The translations under genes were made by a program, and so were the position numbers. This document shows, piece by piece, positions 7,595 to 16,249 of a DNA stretch of 64,000 nt. The notes beneath the pieces are model-generated. The model searched no databases and was not told where the DNA came from. It saw only the letters and a program-made list of their open reading frames with translations. Each line of letters opens with the position of its first letter. Position 1 is the first letter of the stretch. Origin of the DNA: Acidaminobacterium chupaoyuni (lineage in GTDB: Bacteria > Bacillota > Clostridia > Oscillospirales > Butyricicoccaceae); the NCBI GenBank assembly GCA_047936785.1, contig CP176394.1; one strand, given 5' to 3'.

Positions 7595-9200
7595 TTTTCT
7601 GTTCCTCCTTTCTCGGCGGCTGTTCCTTGCCGCCGCTTGTTTTATCTTCGGGTCCGCTTTTTCTTGCCCTCTGTTTTAAAATATCCGCCAGTTTCTGCTT
7701 GGGCGCCGCCGCATTTTCATCCAGTGAATAAACATATTCTTCAAAGGTGATGGCCCCCGAAAGATAAAGCTTTTCCAGTGCCTGCTCCTGGGCGAATTTT
7801 GAAAACGGATTGTTGGGTGCCACATCGATTCGGATGCCCACTCTCATATTCATCAGATCTTGGGCTGTCAGGGTCTGGTTACCCATCTGCCAGCCCATCG
7901 GGTGATAAGCCGCCCAGATCTCGAACCAGATGGCGGCGACATCTTCAATAAACTGTCGAAACGCCGCGATCTGCTCGTTCAATGGCAAAGCCGCCTGGTC
8001 TCTCACCGCGATGATGGCCGCGCCGCTGGCCTTTTCGGGGTTGATCTCGCCCATTGCGGCGTCGCCTGCGCCCGCCAGATCGCGCGATCTGCTCACCAGT
8101 TCTTCCGAAAGTTCCCGTGCATCCGGCGACATCGGCTCCGCCGCCAGATAGCTGATCAGATCCCCCACCCGTGAAGCCTGCATGTCTCTCACTTTGATGG
8201 ATGCTCCCGCTTCTTCCATCGCTTCTTCGTTGGTCACCTTGTCCGCGTTATAAACCATTCGCGGAAAAGCCGTCAGCTTGGCGTTCATCAATCGCCGCGC
8301 CAGCATTTTGTTGGCTTCGATCTGGTTCGGGATCAAAGGCGTCACCTCGCCGATCCCTCTGGCGCTGCCGCGCTGTTTCATCCAGAGATAAGAAGCGATG
8401 GGATATCGCTTCAATCCTCTTCCGCCCGCGCCGCAAAGTCTCACCGGCGGGCGAAATATCACCTCTTTCGTGCATCTCAAACAGCAAACCGTGCCCGCTT
8501 CATCTTTATAAAGCATCAGCAGGGCCGTGCATCGTCCGCGCTCCTCCTCTGTCTGCTGTCTTTTTTCCTGTGCGCGCTCCCGTTCTTTTTCTTCTTGCCA
8601 AGGCGCTTCATCCGTTGTGATCCTGCCGATCTGGGCTTCCTCAATGCCATAAGCCCTCGCCGCCTTTTTAATTTCCGCAACAGTGGGTCTTTCCGCAATG
8701 ATCAAATATTCCTGCTTCTGCAGATCGTCGCATTGTTCGTTGGCCAAATAAAGGTTTGCCTTGTCGATTTTTTGGGCGCTGCACTGTCCGTCATAAAAGT
8801 ATAGATATCCTTCCCCGGCAATGCAGGCGTCTTTCACCGTTTCCCAGCATTTCTGGTCCATTTTCAGGCGTTCCCACTGTTTGGCGGCAAAGCGCGTCAG
8901 GGTTCGGCAAAGCTCCGCCGTTTTCCCCTGTTTTTCCTGCATTTCCTCCAGCGGCGTGTAAGTAATGCTCATGGTGTTCATGGCCACGCTGGCCACTTTA
9001 TGCTCCACGATCGATTGAATAAAGTTATATTGCGGCAATTCCTCACCGCCGCTTTTGATCCCGGCCCATTGTTCCCCCAAAAAGAATCGATAAGCCTGCT
9101 CTGTTTTTTCATAAAGCGCGGTCTGTTCGTGGTGTGCGATCCCTCTTTCATAAAGTTCCCATATTTCAGGGGCGTTCCATCCCTGTTCCGCTGTTTTCAT
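7491..9200 (-). CDS. Phage portal protein
   Basis: A 569-residue portal (head-tail connector), the dodecameric ring through which terminase packs DNA. Support: FFLGEQWAG near residue 40 and YNFIQSIVEHKVASVAMNT near 62, a pattern of short-tailed-phage portals; IPNQIEANKMLARRLM near 285; and ASGAAIIAVRDQAALPLNEQ near 395, the conserved clip/wing region. The last 35 residues are polar and low-complexity and are the part that overlaps the holin gene. AGGAGGTG precedes the ATG. It lies far from terL, after the tail genes and next to lysis, which is not the usual order. Confidence 0.88.
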   Translation of the reverse strand: MKTAEQGWNAPEIWELYERGIAHHEQTALYEKTEQAYRFFLGEQWAGIKSGGEELPQYNFIQSIVEHKVASVAMNTMSITYTPLEEMQEKQGKTAELCRTLTRFAAKQWERLKMDQKCWETVKDACIAGEGYLYFYDGQCSAQKIDKANLYLANEQCDDLQKQEYLIIAERPTVAEIKKAARAYGIEEAQIGRITTDEAPWQEEKERERAQEKRQQTEEERGRCTALLMLYKDEAGTVCCLRCTKEVIFRPPVRLCGAGGRGLKRYPIASYLWMKQRGSARGIGEVTPLIPNQIEANKMLARRLMNAKLTAFPRMVYNADKVTNEEAMEEAGASIKVRDMQASRVGDLISYLAAEPMSPDARELSEELVSRSRDLAGAGDAAMGEINPEKASGAAIIAVRDQAALPLNEQIAAFRQFIEDVAAIWFEIWAAYHPMGWQMGNQTLTAQDLMNMRVGIRIDVAPNNPFSKFAQEQALEKLYLSGAITFEEYVYSLDENAAAPKQKLADILKQRARKSGPEDKTSGGKEQPPRKEEQKNGTDDLYSAGAFDLDSGFDDSGRDDEENSPAGRQ

Positions 9201-9413
9201 TTATTTCACCTCCTTTTGGTTTCTCGCCGTGCCGTTATAGCGCTCGATATTTTCCATAATGGCGTGCATGCGCTCCGTCGCTGCGTTTGCAGCCGAGTTT
9301 TTTCCCGCCGCCAAGGTTTTCCCCCGCGCTAAATTGCTGCCGTCCCTCAGTCCCAGCCGATAGATCAAAATGTTCCATATGCCCATGGCCAGCCAAATCA
9401 AACCTTCTGTCAT
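9201..9413 (-). CDS. Small phage protein with one hydrophobic helix
   Basis: A 70-residue protein with an N-terminal hydrophobic stretch (LIWLAMGIWNILIYRLGL) and a polar, alanine/asparagine-rich tail. Its TAA is directly followed by the portal ATG, so the two are translated together. I do not recognise a family. A membrane role or a small virion component is possible. Confidence 0.65.
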   Translation of the reverse strand: MTEGLIWLAMGIWNILIYRLGLRDGSNLARGKTLAAGKNSAANAATERMHAIMENIERYNGTARNQKEVK

Positions 9414-9425
9414 AGCTTCTCCTTT

Positions 9426-10247
9426 CTAAAACGCAGCCTCTTTCAAAAGCGCCCGAAGCGCAGAGGTGTCTGCCCCGGCTTCTTCCAGTTTGGCAATGGC
9501 GGTCATCAGCTCCATGCGCCGTTCATATTGGTCTTGCCGGCGTTCATACTGGTCTTTCTGTTTTTCATAAGCCGCCTGCTGTTCCTTGCGGCTGTTCTCG
9601 GTTTCCCAGTTTTGCTGTTTCTGTTTGGCCGCCAACCCCTCCGGATACCATTTTGCCGCCTGCATGGCCGCCTGTGCCTGAGCTTGGGCCCCTTGAACAA
9701 ACCCCTCCTGTTCCGTCTGCTCGATCCGGTTCTCCAGTTCTTTCACAGCGCGCTGTTTGTCGCGCATAATGGCGCTTTGCCGGTTCATATAATCGCCGCT
9801 CTGGCGCGCTGCGGTGGTTTCGGCTGTTCCCTGCGATGCAAGGCCCAGCCTGCTCAAGGTTTCCGGCAAAAGTCTTTTTTCCTCCATATAATTCACATAG
9901 GCCTGTTTTGCCAGATCATCATAGCCGTGCTCCAAAACGGGCCTCTGCGCTCTCAGCCGCTGGCTGCCCAGTTCTGCTGCCCGCCGATAAGCTTCGGCCG
10001 CCTCATCCGCCGCCCCACGCATGCTTTGGCGATAAGCGCCGTAATCCGTCATCAAATAATCGCTGCCATCTTCTCCGCCGCTGTAACCCTGCGTGCCGCG
10101 GATGGCTTCGGCCTTGCTGTGTGCCGCTTCCATTCCCGCTTTATCGCCTTGCGCATAAGCTTTTTTCCATTCGTTTTTGGCGTTTTCGATCTGGCCATAA
10201 AGAAAAGCATTTTCTTTTCTCAATCCCGCGTCATAATAATTCCCCAT
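9426..10247 (-). CDS. Phage protein rich in coiled coil, possibly internal virion or tail-tip protein
   Basis: A 273-residue, highly charged, almost entirely helical protein. Residues about 150-255 form long coiled coil with repeated QYERRQDQYERR. The N-terminal half has helical alanine-rich stretches and GYSGGEDGSDYLMTDYG near residue 55. It has no membrane segment or signal. It lies between the XkdX-like gene and the portal. In short-tailed phages such proteins are often internal or ejection proteins, but no family motif is visible, so this is inference. GGAGG lies 11 bases upstream of the ATG. Confidence 0.6.
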   Translation of the reverse strand: MGNYYDAGLRKENAFLYGQIENAKNEWKKAYAQGDKAGMEAAHSKAEAIRGTQGYSGGEDGSDYLMTDYGAYRQSMRGAADEAAEAYRRAAELGSQRLRAQRPVLEHGYDDLAKQAYVNYMEEKRLLPETLSRLGLASQGTAETTAARQSGDYMNRQSAIMRDKQRAVKELENRIEQTEQEGFVQGAQAQAQAAMQAAKWYPEGLAAKQKQQNWETENSRKEQQAAYEKQKDQYERRQDQYERRMELMTAIAKLEEAGADTSALRALLKEAAF

Positions 10248-10248
10248 G

Positions 10249-10383
10249 TTATTTCTGGCCTCCGCTCAAAATCTGGCTTGCCTGCTCGGCGGTGATCTTG
10301 CCCTTCACCACCGCTTTCTGAACCATTTCTGCGCTCCATGCGCCCGCATCATAATATTGCTTGATTTTTTCAAATGTCAGCAT
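10249..10383 (-). CDS. XkdX family phage protein
   Basis: A 44-residue protein that fits the small XkdX family: IKQYYDAGAWSAEMVQKAVV followed by KGKITAEQASQIL. XkdX proteins follow tail-fibre genes in many Firmicute phages; their function is unknown. The gene has its own AGGAGG, and its TAA is separated by one base from the next ATG. The preceding gene is the XkdW-like one, as in PBSX-type modules. Confidence 0.85.
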   Translation of the reverse strand: MLTFEKIKQYYDAGAWSAEMVQKAVVKGKITAEQASQILSGGQK

Positions 10384-10395
10384 CGTTTTCCCCTC

Positions 10396-10710
10396 CTATT
10401 CCGTCACCATGATCAAATAATCCAGTTTGGCCTCCACCTTATCCACGGGCGCCTGGGGCGGCGTGTTGATAGCTGCCGCCACTTTTTCCAGCGCCTGTTC
10501 GGGCGTCAGGCCTTCTTCGATCTGGTAAATTCCGCACATCAATGCCAGGTCATCGATTCCGCCCACCGTTCCGTTGGGCATGATCTCCAGCATGATCTGC
10601 GCGCTGTTTTTCACATTCGGCACTTCTTCAAAAATTTCCTGCGGGCTGCGGCGTCTGCCGTCGATCAAAACCAATTCTTCCGTTTTATCCCAAAGTCTGA
10701 AAGTTCTCAT
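10396..10710 (-). CDS. XkdW-like phage protein of the tail-fibre module
   Basis: A 104-residue acidic protein starting MRTFRLWDKTEELVLIDGRR, with a helical C-terminal half (GLTPEQALEKVAAAINTPP) and ending in KVEAKLDYLIMVTE. Position between a fibre gene and xkdX matches XkdW in PBSX-like tail-fibre modules; the C-terminal sentence-like pattern is also similar, but I cannot confirm homology. Function unknown. Confidence 0.55.
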   Translation of the reverse strand: MRTFRLWDKTEELVLIDGRRRSPQEIFEEVPNVKNSAQIMLEIMPNGTVGGIDDLALMCGIYQIEEGLTPEQALEKVAAAINTPPQAPVDKVEAKLDYLIMVTE

Positions 10711-10720
10711 ATTTTTCCTC

Positions 10721-11905
10721 CTATAATGTTACTTTTCCGAATTTCACATATCCCTCGTTGGGGGCGTCCAGCGTGATGATCCCCGCGGCGGCGGCTGTCT
10801 GTTCCGCGCTGTGCTCTTTGAATCGATAGCGGCTTCCGCTGTATACCGCCAGATCATAAACGCCGAAATATCGTTCCGCTTTGGCGCTTGCGCTGCTGCT
10901 TGCGCCGCTGTAACCGCCGGCGAAATAGACCTTTCCGTTTGCGTCGGCGGCCGCTGCCAAACCGCTTCTGCCTTCCGTCAAAGCCTCCAGCGTGGTTCTG
11001 ATTCCTGTCGGTGTATAGCTGTCCACCACATTGGAAGAGCTGCCCCCACCGCCAAACAACACATTCCCCGTTCTGTCTGTGGCCGCCGCCGGGCTCGACC
11101 GCGGAACAGAAAGCGCCGCGATCACGCTGTGATTTCCTTCTTTGTCATATCGGTCGATGCCGGAAGAGTTTGGGCCGCCAAACAACACATTTCCCGCTCC
11201 GTCCGTGGCCGCCGATAAATCTGACCCTGTTGACAGCGGTGTCAAAACCGTTCTCACTCCACTGGGTGAATAGCGATCTACCACTACCGAAAGATATCCG
11301 CCGCCGAACAATACATTTCCTGCCCCATCTGTGGCCGCTGCCAAAGAATGTCTTGCCGCAGACAATGCGGTTAAAGTGGTGCGCACCCCGCCGGGTGAAT
11401 AACGGTCTACTGCTGCCGTGCCCGCATACCCCTCCACCTCTCCGCCGCCGAACAATACATTTCCTGCCCCATCTGTGGCCGCTGCCAAGTAATATCTTGC
11501 TACAGACAGTGCGGTTAAAGTGGTGCGCACTCCGCCGGGTGAATAACAGTCTACCGCTGCATAATAGATTGATTCTTCGTTTGCGTGGCCAACCCCACCG
11601 CCAAACAATACATTTCCCGCGCCATCCGTGGCCGCCGCAATGCCTTCTCTCGAAAAAGCCCATGGAGGCAAAGTGGTGCGCACCCCGCCGGGTGAATAGC
11701 GATCTACCACTACCGAAAGGTTATATCCTGTGGAACCACCCGCGAATAACACATTTCCCGCACCGTCCGTGGCCGCAACTAAACGCGAACGCGCTACAGA
11801 TAATGGCGTCTCCGCCTGATGGATCACGCGGTTGCTGTTTGCGATGCTGAAGTTTACTTTTCCGTTCTGTGCGCCGCCGCGCCTCATCATCATTGCATCC
11901 GCCAT
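10721..11905 (-). CDS. Phage tail-fibre/tip protein with seven-repeat beta-propeller
   Basis: A 394-residue protein made of seven repeats of about 45 residues. Each contains a version of AATDGAGNVLFGGG, then a variable part, then VDRYSPGGVRTTL. Kelch-like repeats of this size and number close into a seven-bladed propeller, a common carbohydrate-binding design. A non-repetitive end (about 345-394, YDLAVYSGSRYRF) may attach it to the particle or to its neighbour. Its ATG overlaps the stop of the upstream fibre gene (TAATG). The most likely role is receptor binding. Neighbouring blades are nearly identical at DNA level. Confidence 0.75.
   Translation of the reverse strand: MADAMMMRRGGAQNGKVNFSIANSNRVIHQAETPLSVARSRLVAATDGAGNVLFAGGSTGYNLSVVVDRYSPGGVRTTLPPWAFSREGIAAATDGAGNVLFGGGVGHANEESIYYAAVDCYSPGGVRTTLTALSVARYYLAAATDGAGNVLFGGGEVEGYAGTAAVDRYSPGGVRTTLTALSAARHSLAAATDGAGNVLFGGGYLSVVVDRYSPSGVRTVLTPLSTGSDLSAATDGAGNVLFGGPNSSGIDRYDKEGNHSVIAALSVPRSSPAAATDRTGNVLFGGGGSSSNVVDSYTPTGIRTTLEALTEGRSGLAAAADANGKVYFAGGYSGASSSASAKAERYFGVYDLAVYSGSRYRFKEHSAEQTAAAAGIITLDAPNEGYVKFGKVTL
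10950..11780 (-). repeat. Tandem in-gene repeats encoding the propeller blades
   Basis: Blocks such as AATACATTTCCTGCCCCATC recur almost unchanged at about 11309 and 11451, and CCGCCGGGTGAATA recurs in several blades. The period is about 125-145 bases. The conservation is at nucleotide level and exceeds what protein constraint needs, pointing to recent duplication or exchange between blades. Confidence 0.75.
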
Positions 11906-12927
11906 TATCCCACCACCTTCATTGTCAGGTTAAGATCCACGGCGGGCTTTTCTTCATAGCAGGTCGCCGTGATGGTTCCCGCGCCGGTGGTGATCCTGCC
12001 GATCATGCCCCATGCTTCAAGCTGCGCCATTGCCGCGGCTGCGTCTGCCGATAATACCACATCCGCCAGCGGCGCATCATTTGCCGTCATGCCCGCAACG
12101 CTCACCGTCTGCGTGTAGGGCGCTGCGCTGCCGCTCCATCCCGCCGCCGTCAGCGTTGCCGCATAAGCAATGCTTTTCTTTGCGAGATATGCGCTGTGCG
12201 CGTCCGCCGCTTGGTTGTGGGCGTCAACCTTCGTGTCCAGATCATTTGCTGTCGCCGCGCCGATCATCTGGGGCGAAATCGGGTCAAGGCCCCCCGCCGC
12301 GTGTGCCGCCGCATGGTTTGCGGGGATGGCCGTTCCGCGTGCCGCAAGCTTGATGGTTCTTGCCGCCGGATCTGCCACCACGCTGATCGTTCCCGCGCCG
12401 CTGTCCTGAAAAATAATTTCCCCCGCCTTGCCCGAGATCCCGTTGATAGCGGCCACCGTTCCTTTCGCGAGGTCCACCGCTGCGTTCATCTCCGTTTTGC
12501 TGTAAACTTCTGCCTTTTCCGCTTTCAGCGCAAGCTTCCCGTCGGCATATCCTTTTGTGGCGGGGTGCTGCGCCTGGGCCGGTTCCGGCAAAACCGGCGC
12601 TGCCAGAAATGTTTTGGTGCCGCTGATCTCTTCCGCGCCGCTTTTGTGCAAAGCCTTGCTCTGAAGCTCGGCGATCTGGCCGCCCGCGGTCTGCGCCGTC
12701 AGCCCTTCTATCGCGGCGGAACCGATCTGTTCCGCGCCGCTGCTGCCGCTTCCGCCCGCGCTCAGCCGATCGATCAATCGATTGAATTTCTCCATTAAAA
12801 CATTTCTCGCGAAGCGGTCAAAGATCTGTTTGTTTTCCGCCGAACTTCCCGTGAGTCTGTCCGGCGCTGCCATTACGCCGTTTGCTTCATATTCTTGCTG
12901 TGTTATTTTCTCTGTTTCCAAACCCAT
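11905..12927 (-). CDS. Phage tail-fibre protein
   Basis: A 340-residue protein with fibre character. The N-terminal region (1-60) has helical segments likely to bind the tail. The middle is alanine- and glycine-rich with the fibre-type motif HPATKGYADGKLALKAEKAE near residue 118. The C-terminal 90 residues are beta-rich (YTQTVSVAGMTANDAPLADV), like domains near the ends of many Clostridium fibres. It precedes the propeller protein, with which it overlaps by one base, so the two may form one receptor-binding structure. Function is by family resemblance and context. Confidence 0.75.
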   Translation of the reverse strand: MGLETEKITQQEYEANGVMAAPDRLTGSSAENKQIFDRFARNVLMEKFNRLIDRLSAGGSGSSGAEQIGSAAIEGLTAQTAGGQIAELQSKALHKSGAEEISGTKTFLAAPVLPEPAQAQHPATKGYADGKLALKAEKAEVYSKTEMNAAVDLAKGTVAAINGISGKAGEIIFQDSGAGTISVVADPAARTIKLAARGTAIPANHAAAHAAGGLDPISPQMIGAATANDLDTKVDAHNQAADAHSAYLAKKSIAYAATLTAAGWSGSAAPYTQTVSVAGMTANDAPLADVVLSADAAAAMAQLEAWGMIGRITTGAGTITATCYEEKPAVDLNLTMKVVG

Positions 12928-12948
12928 GCTTTCTCCTCCTTTTCCCTG

Positions 12949-14799
12949 CTATTTTGTCCATCCGTTTTTGGTGTATTTTTTTTCAATTCCATAAACGCCA
13001 AACCCTTCGTTCAGCCCATCGTTTTTCACTGTGATCTGCAAAGTCAGGTATCTTCCCCGGTTTTTGCCAAAAGGGATCACCTGCGGGGCATCGTTCGATA
13101 AAAACCCTACGCGGCTGAAATCCAGGTCCATCCAATCAAAAATGTCCATGGTCTCATAACAGATCTCTTTCCCGAAATCCTTTTCCGTTCTCAGGCTCAC
13201 TTTCACGCTGCTGCGCAGATAAGGCTTGATCATCACGCCGCTGCCTCTTCGCTGCATGGTTTTATATTGCGTGAAATCTCCATCGTCGTCGGCTTTGGTG
13301 GTCCATGCGCAAATGATTGGTGCGCCGTCGTCCGAAAACCGTTCCATGGTCTGCAAATCATTGTTCATGCGGCATATTCTGCCGTCTGTCGTTCCGAAAT
13401 ACAGGTCTTCGCCGATCACGGCAAGGCATCTTGCGGGGATGTTTTCCCAGTGGAAACACTCATAAAGATATTCCCCCATGCTTTGGCTTCGTGTCGTTTT
13501 CCCCTGTGTTCCGTCCAACAGATAAGCTCTTCCGTTGAGCGCCAGAAGATAACGCCCCTGCCAGTAAACCGCCGAAGCTTCCTGCTGATCCGGTTCTTTT
13601 TTCAAAGCACGGTCGATCATCCAGCTGCGGTTCTGGGCAGATTTCTCGGCGGTCAGGTTCACCGAGCAAATGCCGAAAATTCCTTCTTCCGATAAAAACA
13701 GCGGTTCATCCTGCAATTGTGCAAAGGCATATTTCGAAACGGCGCCCACACCGGCAACGCCCTGCCTCACCGTAAAAACCGTCTCGCCGTTTAGGGTGCT
13801 TTCCTGTCTCAAAAAAATCGTGGCGTCGCCGCCCTGTTTCTTTTTGATGATGGCCTGATATTCCCCCAAAAGCGCATACCCCATGATCGGCGCGTCGCCC
13901 CCCACATGGGTATACCCCAAATCAGGGAAATAGGAAAAATCGTTTCGTCCCGACCGATAATCCATTGCGGGCGCTTCCGGGTTCCCGCTCAAAAACAACC
14001 TTCCCGCATAGATGCCCCCTATCGTGCAGCGCAGAATTTTTTCTTTGCCGCATGTTGCCGCCCCGAAAGTCACTTCCATATTGTCTTTCCCGGTCACCGG
14101 GGCCGCGGCCGGCGCTGCGCTGAAATGCAAGATCCCGCGGCTTCGGTCCACCGTAAAATTGGCGGCTGTCGCGCCGTTTATCCTGCATGTCACTTCGCTG
14201 TCATCCAGAGCTTCCCGATCCAACTGAAAATCCACCGTCTGGCCGTCGCATAAAAAGGTGTTTTTCCGTTTTGCCGTCAAAAGGTTCGTTTCCTCATAAC
14301 CGGTGCCGCCGCCCTTGCCGTTTCTGCCGATGGAAGTGGTGGGAATATAGGCGTTTTCTTCGATTCTCTTCATGCCGACTCCGTCAGGCATCCCGTAATC
14401 GCCATAACAATATATTGAATCCCCTGTAAAGATCACAAGCTTTTCATTCATTGTTATTGCTTGTGATCTGGCGTTTTTCACGCCTGAAACCAGTTTTTCG
14501 GGTGTATGGCCGCTGTTTCCGTTCCACCGATAGATTCCAGTTCCGGCGTGGATCAATATCGTCTTACCGTTTCCGTCGTCAAAAGAAAAAATTCCATGGA
14601 TGGGTGCCTCAACGGTCTTCAAGGTTCGCCATCCGATTCTTTTTTCCGGCATTCCGCCCGCATCGGAGATCAGGTTTGGGGCAAAGGGCGATCTGCTGGG
14701 GTCACAAAGCGCAGGGTCCGTTGAAAAATCCACCCCTCTGAATCTTTTATAAGCCGTGTGATAAACCTGTTTGGGCTGCGGGATCTTGAATTTACTCAT
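12949..14799 (-). CDS. Phage tail tubular / head-tail stabilisation-like protein
   Basis: A 616-residue protein dominated by beta structure, with repeated short blade-like motifs (GIFSFDDGNGKTILIHAGTG, AVIGEDLYFGTTDGRICRMN). The opening FRGVDFSTDPALCDPSRSPF and APNLISDAGGMPEKRIGWR resembles tail tubular protein B / stabilisation proteins of short-tailed phages, which form the nozzle under the adaptor. Start at 14799 follows GAGGAAG and overlaps the end of the adaptor gene by 8 bases. No tape-measure or tail-tube gene is present, which agrees with a short tail. Assignment is by pattern and position. Confidence 0.7.
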   Translation of the reverse strand: MSKFKIPQPKQVYHTAYKRFRGVDFSTDPALCDPSRSPFAPNLISDAGGMPEKRIGWRTLKTVEAPIHGIFSFDDGNGKTILIHAGTGIYRWNGNSGHTPEKLVSGVKNARSQAITMNEKLVIFTGDSIYCYGDYGMPDGVGMKRIEENAYIPTTSIGRNGKGGGTGYEETNLLTAKRKNTFLCDGQTVDFQLDREALDDSEVTCRINGATAANFTVDRSRGILHFSAAPAAAPVTGKDNMEVTFGAATCGKEKILRCTIGGIYAGRLFLSGNPEAPAMDYRSGRNDFSYFPDLGYTHVGGDAPIMGYALLGEYQAIIKKKQGGDATIFLRQESTLNGETVFTVRQGVAGVGAVSKYAFAQLQDEPLFLSEEGIFGICSVNLTAEKSAQNRSWMIDRALKKEPDQQEASAVYWQGRYLLALNGRAYLLDGTQGKTTRSQSMGEYLYECFHWENIPARCLAVIGEDLYFGTTDGRICRMNNDLQTMERFSDDGAPIICAWTTKADDDGDFTQYKTMQRRGSGVMIKPYLRSSVKVSLRTEKDFGKEICYETMDIFDWMDLDFSRVGFLSNDAPQVIPFGKNRGRYLTLQITVKNDGLNEGFGVYGIEKKYTKNGWTK

Positions 14800-15355
14800 C
14801 TGTTCTTCCTCTGATTTCCGCAAAGCCTCCCCGCTGAGCGGCTCTTTCTTTCAGTTCCGCCCTGCCTTCTTCAAATTCGTTGCGCCACATGGCCGCAAGC
14901 TGCGGGTTGTCATGCTTATAAATTTGCGAAGCCATATAAAGCGGCAATAACACCGCAGCTTCCTGCGGCATCTCGATCTGTGCCGTTTCCTGCCAGGTGT
15001 TGTCGATCTGTTTGGGGGCCGCGTAATAAAAGATCAGGTAGTTTCCCCCGCGTTCCGCTTTGAGATATTCTCTGCCGATTCTTTCATACCGCTGTGTGCG
15101 TTTCCATCCCTCCGTTTCCTCATAAAAAACGCTGTCCGTTTCCCAATAGCGCTCCGCCTGTTCTTTCATCGCGATCACCTGCCCCTGCTGGGCAGTGACC
15201 ATCACCGATCTCAAAATCAGCTTCCCCGCCTGGCAAAGCAGGTTCATCCCTTCGTTGCAGGCGTTCTTCATCTGTTCTGTCAGGTCGGGCAGGCTCTCTT
15301 CATCAGGGCCGTCCAGTTTTTCCAGCGTGGCGCGTTTCAGTTCTCCCCAAGTCAT
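14792..15355 (-). CDS. Phage head-tail adaptor (gp4/gp11-like) protein
   Basis: A 187-residue mostly helical protein: MTWGELKRATLEKLDG, ACNEGMNLLCQAGKL, a beta segment (YLIFYYAAPKQI), and EAAVLLPLYMASQIYKHDN, then a charged helix. This is the layout of adaptor proteins that bind under the portal (tail tubular A / P22 gp4 type). It is the first gene of the third late unit, behind the element at 15399-15431, and precedes the nozzle-like gene as expected for a short-tailed phage. Confidence 0.75.
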   Translation of the reverse strand: MTWGELKRATLEKLDGPDEESLPDLTEQMKNACNEGMNLLCQAGKLILRSVMVTAQQGQVIAMKEQAERYWETDSVFYEETEGWKRTQRYERIGREYLKAERGGNYLIFYYAAPKQIDNTWQETAQIEMPQEAAVLLPLYMASQIYKHDNPQLAAMWRNEFEEGRAELKERAAQRGGFAEIRGRTDE

Positions 15356-15398
15356 GTTGTTCTCCTTTCGTTTGATTTGAAGTTTCCTTCATGGTTTC

Positions 15399-15431
15399 AT
15401 CATATCCTCTCTTTTTCGTCATTTTCGTCAA
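15399..15431 (-). promoter_or_regulatory. Late promoter element A (adaptor-tail-lysis unit)
   Basis: Minus strand TTGACGAAAATGACGAAAAA (15431-15412), 7 bases, then TATGAT (15404-15399). The same 20 bases with the same 7-base gap and a TAnnAT box occur at 19000-19032 and 20946-20978. The core is a direct repeat of TGACGAAAA. Confidence 0.8.
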
Positions 15432-15473
15432 GTTTGCTTTGTTTGCCCGTTATGTTCTTTTCTTCAAAAAGGC

Positions 15474-15509
15474 AAAAAGAAAAAGCCCCGAACCAAAGTT
15501 CAGGGCTTT
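15474..15509 (-). terminator. Terminator of the coaX-panT cassette
   Basis: Minus strand AAAGCCCTGAAC pairs with GTTCGGGGCTTT (one U-G) across a 4-base loop, followed by TTCTTTTT. It closes the cargo cassette just before the phage late element A. Confidence 0.85.
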
Positions 15510-15528
15510 CCCGTTTTATGCTGTGTTT

Positions 15529-16110
15529 TTATCGATTCAAAGTTTTTCTCAAAGGTTTGCAAATGGCGATGCAGACCACCGCTGCCGCGGCCATCTCCAA
15601 AAGGCCGTTAAGGCTTGCCACCGTCACCAGCACCTGCTTCAGCGGCAGCGCGTCAAATAACAGCGCCAAACATCCCAAAACCATCACCGTGTGGCATGCG
15701 GTGGCCACAACCGCGCTGATGCCCGTTGAAACCGTGTCTTTTTTCAGGTGTTTCGAAAGCAGCTGATACAGCGCCCCTGCGATCACGCCCAATAAAATGC
15801 GCGGCGCCAGGCAAAGGATGATCGAAGCCACCGGGCTTCCGCTCAAAAACGGTGAAAACGCCATGTCTGTTACGGCCACAGCCGCGGTGGTCGCCTTGAT
15901 CATGCTCAAAACGCCAAACGCCAATCCCAAGATTCCTCCGTAAAGGGGTCCCATCACGATGCTTCCCACGATAACAGGAATATGCATCAGGGTAATCGAT
16001 ACCGGCGGAACCAAAATAAAGCCGATGGGTGTGTAAGTCATAACCGCAAGCAGCGCGATTAAGATGGCCATCTGAACCAGACGGGCCGTTTTCATGGTGG
16101 TGTTGCTCAT
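15529..16110 (-). CDS. panT: ECF transporter substrate-binding (S) component, pantothenate type
   Basis: A 193-residue membrane protein with about six helices and the layout of ECF S components, which capture a vitamin and pair with the shared EcfAA'T module. The N-terminal helix (RLVQMAILIALLAVMTYTPI) contains the alanine-rich face that binds EcfT. The loop FGVLSMIKATTA and the position next to a coaX homologue point to pantothenate (PanT) as substrate; this is inference from neighbourhood. No EcfT or EcfA is in the window. AAGGAGG precedes the ATG. It sits between phage head and tail genes. Confidence 0.75.
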   Translation of the reverse strand: MSNTTMKTARLVQMAILIALLAVMTYTPIGFILVPPVSITLMHIPVIVGSIVMGPLYGGILGLAFGVLSMIKATTAAVAVTDMAFSPFLSGSPVASIILCLAPRILLGVIAGALYQLLSKHLKKDTVSTGISAVVATACHTVMVLGCLALLFDALPLKQVLVTVASLNGLLEMAAAAVVCIAICKPLRKTLNR

Positions 16111-16249
16111 AAAGTCCTCCTTGCTGCCGTTCGTTTTTCGATACGGCGCAGTTGATTTATTTCAGAATGCTTCAGCCACAGCAAGCGGAAATACAGCGGT
16201 GTTCCCTGCCGTTTTCATTGCTTTGTGCCCTCTGTCATTTCTGTTCGTG

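Noticed and set aside
10721..11905. A diversity-generating retroelement acting on the propeller gene
   Set aside because: No reverse transcriptase, no template repeat and no adenine-specific variation pattern were seen; the repeats are within the gene.
15399..15431. Reading the late elements as ordinary sigma-A promoters
   Set aside because: The gap from TTGACG to the TAnnAT box is 21 bases in all three, outside the 16-18 range, and the conservation covers the whole 20-base repeat rather than two hexamers.
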